NCBI GenBank assembly: GCA_002633005.1
Contig: NMRA01000115.1
Span: 11,996-73,995 of the forward strand
Source of the DNA: Phoronis australis
Taxonomy: Eukaryota > Phoronida > Phoronidae
DNA length: 62,000 nt
Direction: 5' to 3'
Part shown: positions 47,401 to 53,400 of the stretch, piece after piece
Layout of the letters: each line of letters opens with the position of its first letter
Position numbering within the stretch: the stretch's first letter is position 1
Program-made: the position numbers and the translations under genes
The notes under the pieces: generated by a model
Databases searched by the model: none
The model's input: only the letters and a program-made list of their open reading frames with translations
Told to the model about the DNA's origin: nothing

Positions 47401-50400
47401 GACAAACTTTTCGGAAAGTTACATTTCATTTGTGTCATTCAACAATTGGGCGGTCCATATCTGTATTAGATAAGATTTTCTGTACACTAAAGATGTCTAG
47501 CCTCGTCATGTAACGTCCTCACCATTAATATTGACGTCAGCGCAACTCCAGAACTGGTAAGTGCTCCCCCATTCCAAGGCTTGACGAAGCAGACGTATGG
47601 AGCAATTCTCGCAAGTCATGTTCGAAGGAATCTCCACTTCATAATTCGATGTGCTGAAATGAGACATGATATCAAAATGGAGATTGTCGTGTTCCTATCC
47701 AGGTTTAATTGTCTCGAGACCAAACATTCAACAATCACAACAGGAGAGAAACAAAGTCAATATTAGACCGAATACGTGCAACAAACCTATACTTTCTAAA
47801 TATGTTTGTCTGAGCTTTTCAGTACTCATACATGTAGTTGACAATTTAATCGTAAACTTCCGGAAAGTATACAGAACTTTTCGACCTCCATGTCTTGTCT
47901 CCGAGGTCCCCGTCAGTGTGACGTTCTCCAGTCAAGTGGCGTTGGGAGCGCTAAAATAAGATTGTGCAGTCTACCGAGTTTGCACGCTCCGTCGTCTCTG
48001 TTCATCCTGAGTTTTACCTCTCTGTTGCGTCTAGAATTTTCATTCTTGACTATATCTAAACCTTTGGCCTCAGACCAATTCATAGGACGATTGTCTTGAA
48101 TTGTGCGACCTGTGATGAACAGAGACGATGGGGCGTACAATCTCAGCAAACTGTACCGTCCTAATTTGGCACTACCTGACGAAAGAAGGTCAGACTGACG
48201 GAAATCCTCAGAGGAGGTCAATAATCTTGTGGTAAATATTTTTCACTTCCCGGGGGTTTTATGGTGATATCGGCAACCGTAAAACTTTTCCTCGTTTTTC
48301 AAACATTCCTCCATTTTGAGAGAAACTAATAAGGTGCTTACATAATTGGCAAGTGTTACTATTGCGAAATAACATCGTTCTGATAATGTGAGGAAACCAA
48401 CGAGAAAATGGACTACTGGAAAGTCCTGACGCAAACGGGACGAATTTAAATACTTCACGCTGATATTTCCAACAGTTTTACGCACGTGGTGTCGTTCTGT
48501 CCAATAAATTTCCCGGAGGTAAACTGGTGCATTATCCAGCCATGCTGATTCAATATCTCAATTAAGAACCCACCCTGAAATAAAAGAGAAAGTTATACAA
48601 TTCTATCAACGTGTATTCTTGCTATCAAAACGTAACGTACAGTTATTTTACCAAATCTCTGTTTTTTGTGCAAAAAATATACACCTAAGATGTCTGAGAT
48701 ACAGTGGTTTGATTTCTTGTCTACGTAAACACTGGTTGGAGGCTCAGAGGTAGAATAATATGGTGGTAGTCTGGTTGTGTATGTGTGATTTGTTTGCTGG
48801 GAAACTAGGTCGTAAGCTGGTCGCACAAAGATCGGTAGATAAGCGTATCAACTGTTCACTTTTTGTTGTAATAAAGATAATGGCAAGCATTTATCGTTCG
48901 CCCAAGGTGCGATATCCACGTGACCTGTGTTTTATATCCTACAAAAACGCAATAAAGGAAAACATCGGTACTGTCCTATAAACGATAACCTTGCGACGTG
49001 TTAAAGGCGAAGGCAAACCTTTTTTCATGTCACTTTAGTAAGAATAAGTTCTGTTGATTATCCCAGACATATTTTTCACTTAATTATAGCTTTTCGTAAT
49101 TTAATTAATTTCTCGACGTCCTCTACTCCGGAAGTGACATTATGGGAGGCAAGACTTTCGCGCCAATTTCTTTTCATATAGTCAGACTGTGAGAGCTGTC
49201 AAGTCAGTCATTGTTCTACCTCGGATGTGATAAGTTCGGTCTTCGTTTGCTTTTGTTTACGAGTCAGTCAACATGCCACGCTGTTGCTGCGTACCAGGAT
49301 GTACTCATTACCGTCTCACACGCGCTTTGGGTACCTTGCATCGCTTTCCGAAGGATGACACACTTCGCCATACTTGGCTAGCTCGTTCGTATGAAGAACG
49401 CAGCGCTACCCGTTCACGCAACGTACAAAGCAGTGGCAAGCATTTTCAGCCGTCAGATAACGACAGAGATATGTACGCTGAATTGATGAAGGACCCTGCG
49501 AAACAACGCCTGAAGAAGGGTTCCATACCGTCGCTGTTGATTACCGGCAGTGCCCTGTCGCCACCACCGAGAAGTGAGTTTTTTGAAGTGAGAAACCTCG
49601 CGAGCTGTGGCCACTATATACAGTGACTGGAGGCACTTCATCAACTGTCACCCATGCCTCCAAACGTACCCCATAGCGTGCAATTCCAGGAACTAGCAGT
49701 GATTCGCCCTGTGCTGTTGTCTCTAGCCCAGAGCCTGTAAGCAGCCCTGCAGCGATGTTGAGTAGTGGGTGTGAATAGAGGCCCAGTTTGACCCCCAATG
49801 AAAAGGACAGTTCGTCATCCAATGAACAGATCAGTGAGCCTAAGTTTGATAAGTTTATTGTGGACTTGTTTTGGAGCTATTTATAAGGTGCCATGTGTGT
49901 GACGAGGGAGTCGCGCGTCGGGATGTAAGCAGTTTGGGTGCTCAAGTCACCATCCACTGGGAGTGTGTCGCGGGACACTCGGGCAAATGGGACAGTTCTT
50001 CCTCTGTGCGTGAGACGATAATGAGTACATCTCGGTAGGCAGCAACAGCGTGGCACGTTGCCTGACTCGTAAACAAAAGCAAACGACGACCGAACTTATC
50101 ACAACCGAGGTAGAAAAATGACTGACTCGACTGCTCTCACAGTCAGACTGTATGAAAAGAAATTTGCGCGAAATTCTTGCCTCCCAAAACGTCACTTCCG
50201 GAGTAGACGACGAGTAATTAATTAAATTACGAAAAGCTGTAAATAAGTGAAAAATATATCTGGGATAATCAACGAACCCTATTTTTGCTAAAAATGACAT
50301 GAAAAAGGGTTGCCTTCGCCTTTAAGCCCGTCGCATTGATGTCGTTAAGCAATACCTTGCGACCTCCATACGACGTCATTTGTTTCGATAACAAATAAAC

Positions 50401-53400
50401 CTAACGTACATTTGTTTACATGGATGCTCGATACTAAAAAAGTGAAGTCAACACCGACAACTATATGCCTTGGCCTTACTGGTATTCCTCTCATCCCTCA
50501 TTACACGGTGACCCCAAAAATTTATTCTCATTTCAGTACAACGCCGGGAGTTCAAATTCAGTTCCCGTGGTTGTAAATTAAACTCTGCGCCCATGGTTAT
50601 AGGCCGTTGGCTCTAAGCCACAGAAGGTTTATAAAGCCACTTCTGCGACCATAGCTTGTTTTGTCGTTTTAATATCACAAAGCACTGTATTTTGTAAAAG
50701 TAAAAAGGTTCATATAGTTTAACATGCACATTTCCATGAAATTTGGTAAATCTTGCAAATAGTACCTGGAACAGAAGGCACTGAAAAAACAATATTGTTA
50801 GATTCTGTAAATTGTTATTCTGTAAATAGTATTTTCAAAGATGTACAAAGTTGTAAAAACTTTACTGTTTCTTTTCACATTAAGATGCAACTTTGCGTTG
50901 CAAGACTAATGCGTGAATTTATGAGCGTCACCACGTGGATTGACAATAACCTAGTTAGCTAGTGCTTTTTGATAACAATAGTTCGTTTTCCTTGAATGTT
51001 TGGGGATTTACATGACAAGGTCGTCAAGGAAATATTAATTGTAGGCCTACACTCACCCGATGTGGATAAGCCATGTGCCATGAAACGTTGAACCGAGTCC
51101 CCGCTTTCAGGTGAGTCACAGGTCCTGGGGCTACAAAAGTATGGATAGGTTTGTTGTGTTGCGATCATTATATATTAACCAAACTGATACATGTATATGT
51201 ATAGGTGTATGTCTTAACAGCTCATGTTGTCTTTTTAAAGCCGGTGATATCAATGCCTCATGTAAAATATGGAAGTCGTGCGACTTTTCAATCTTTTGCT
51301 GGCTTTAACTGTCGAGGTGCGGAAATAAAATCTATTTGCTGTCTTTTTAGTGTTTCCCAATTGCATTGGATTGGAAATTACAGTCGGACCTCCGATATTT
51401 CTGAGTTGCATCGGTCACATGGTCCTGCCTATTTCACTTACTAAAGGTCATAGAAACATTTCTAAGTGTATTCGTACGTAATCACCACGCTCCTCTTGAA
51501 TAACTTTTCCAGTCTGACAGGTACCAGAACAAGAAATAAGTTTTAAAGAAAAATTCACTCCATTATAAACAGTTAACGAATATTGCCCATAACCCTGTCC
51601 GCCAACACCCTTGCTCTCTACTACTGTACACCAAACGTATTAGAAGAAAAAAACTTGAATTTGATAAAACCAGTTCATATTCAACGTATCTGACGTAGCT
51701 AAAAACTTACCTAGCTGTGCTAGAGCTACTTTCGTCGGCGTTTTGTTAGGACACGAGCAACCTAGCTCTGCCTTCGGTTCTGAAGTTGACTGTGCAGTAT
51801 TTTCTGGCTCTGAGGTCACCTCTTGTTCCGCCGTTGATTCTGGTTCCGCCGTTGATTCTGGTTCCGACGTCACTTCTGGCTCCGCTGTTGATTCTGGTTC
51901 TGACGTCCCTTCTGGTTCCGCCGTTGACCCAGGTTCTGACGTCACTTCTGGCTCGGCCGTTAATTCTGGTTCTGACGTCACTTCTGGCTCCGCTGTTGAT
52001 TCAGGTTCTGACATCCCTTCTGGCTCAGCCGTTGATTCTGGTTTTGACGTCACTTCTGGCTCCGCTGTTGATTCAGGTTCTGACGTCGCTTCTGGTTCCA
52101 CCGTTGATACAGTTACCGACGTCCCTTCTGGCTCCGCCGTTGATTCAGGCTCTGAAGTAACTTCTGCTTCCGCCGTTGACTCAGGTTCTGACGTCACTTC
52201 TGGCTCTGCCGTTGATTCAGGCTCTGAAGTCCCTTCTGGTTCCGCCGTTGATTCTGCTTCTGACGTCACTTCTGGCTCCACCGTTGATTCAGGCTCTGAA
52301 GTAACTTCTGGTTCCGCCGTTGACTCAGGTTCTGACGTCACTTCTGGCTCTGCCGTTGATTCAGGCTCTGAAGTCCCTTCTGGTTCCGCCGTTGATTCTG
52401 CTTCTGACGTCACTTCTGGCTCGGCCGTTGATTCTGGTTCTGACGTTCCTTCTGGCTCAGCCGATGATTCTGGTTCTGACGTCACTTCTGGCTCCGTCGT
52501 TGATTCTGGTTCTGACGTCCCTTCTGGCTCCGCCGTTGATTCTGCTTCTGACGTCACTTCTGGCTCGGCCGTTGATTCTGGTTCTGACGTCCCTTCTGGC
52601 TCCACCGTTGATTCTGGTTCTGACGTCCCTTCTGGCTTTGCCGTTAATTCAGGCTCTGACGTCGACTCTGGTTCAGGTTCTGATGTACTATTGGATTCGG
52701 GTGCCGCTTCTGGTTCGGACGTTGCCTCTGGTCGCGTCTCTGGCATTGGTTCAGATATACATACACAATAGGGTTGAGGAATTCGAATTTCTTCTACAAT
52801 TTCGCCTTCGGAGTTTACTGGAATGATATAAATAATGGCCAAGTTTACCATGTACATCTATTTATCAGACGGGCAATCAAAAACAATTATTAGACTAGCA
52901 AACGTTTGAGGCACAAACCTTCTTAAGCGTGTGTAATTTATTGATATGTTTATATTAACGGCTGATTTTAATTCCCTTTTTGCTGCAATGTGTAAACTGT
53001 CATCCAATCGTTTCGCTACACTGGTGTCATTGTTTCTTCGTCTTGCCTCTCGTCCCTGTAAAAAACATCACAAGCATGTTTTTTCTAAATGTACGTAAAA
53101 ATTAACTTATCTTATTGATTTACAGAATACTGATTGATAGCAAGATTGATGATTTTGTGCTAATGGTCTAGTACAAGATTAGACAACACTCGAGAAGTAG
53201 ACGGATGATGGTTTTTAGAGTGTTCGTCCCGGATAAGAGAGAGTTGAATGATACAGTTATAAAGCATTGCTGACTACAAAAGAAATGATGTGAATAAATG
53301 TACAAATAAGTAACGCAAGCTAGGAAAGCAGTGTACTTGATATTTTGCTATTTTATGCATGCGTACATGTATCTTGCTGTATCGATTTTTGTTTGAATTT

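Noticed and set aside
47890-48221. Opposed ORFs with similar peptide words (HAPSSLFI / YAPSSLFI)
   Set aside because: The similarity is produced by the palindromic MITE in intron 4, not by coding homology.
51743-52771. 342-codon plus-strand ORF (SGSDV repeats) and leucine-rich plus-strand ORFs at 51786 and 52320
   Set aside because: They are antisense readings of the 36-bp repeat. The minus frame has matching splice sites, compatible phases and flanking domain exons, while the plus frames have none of these.
53030-53070. Extra upstream exon of the large gene after an acceptor-like TTTTTTACAG
   Set aside because: The frame that would continue from exon 1 meets a stop soon after, and the phases of exons 1-3 close without it.
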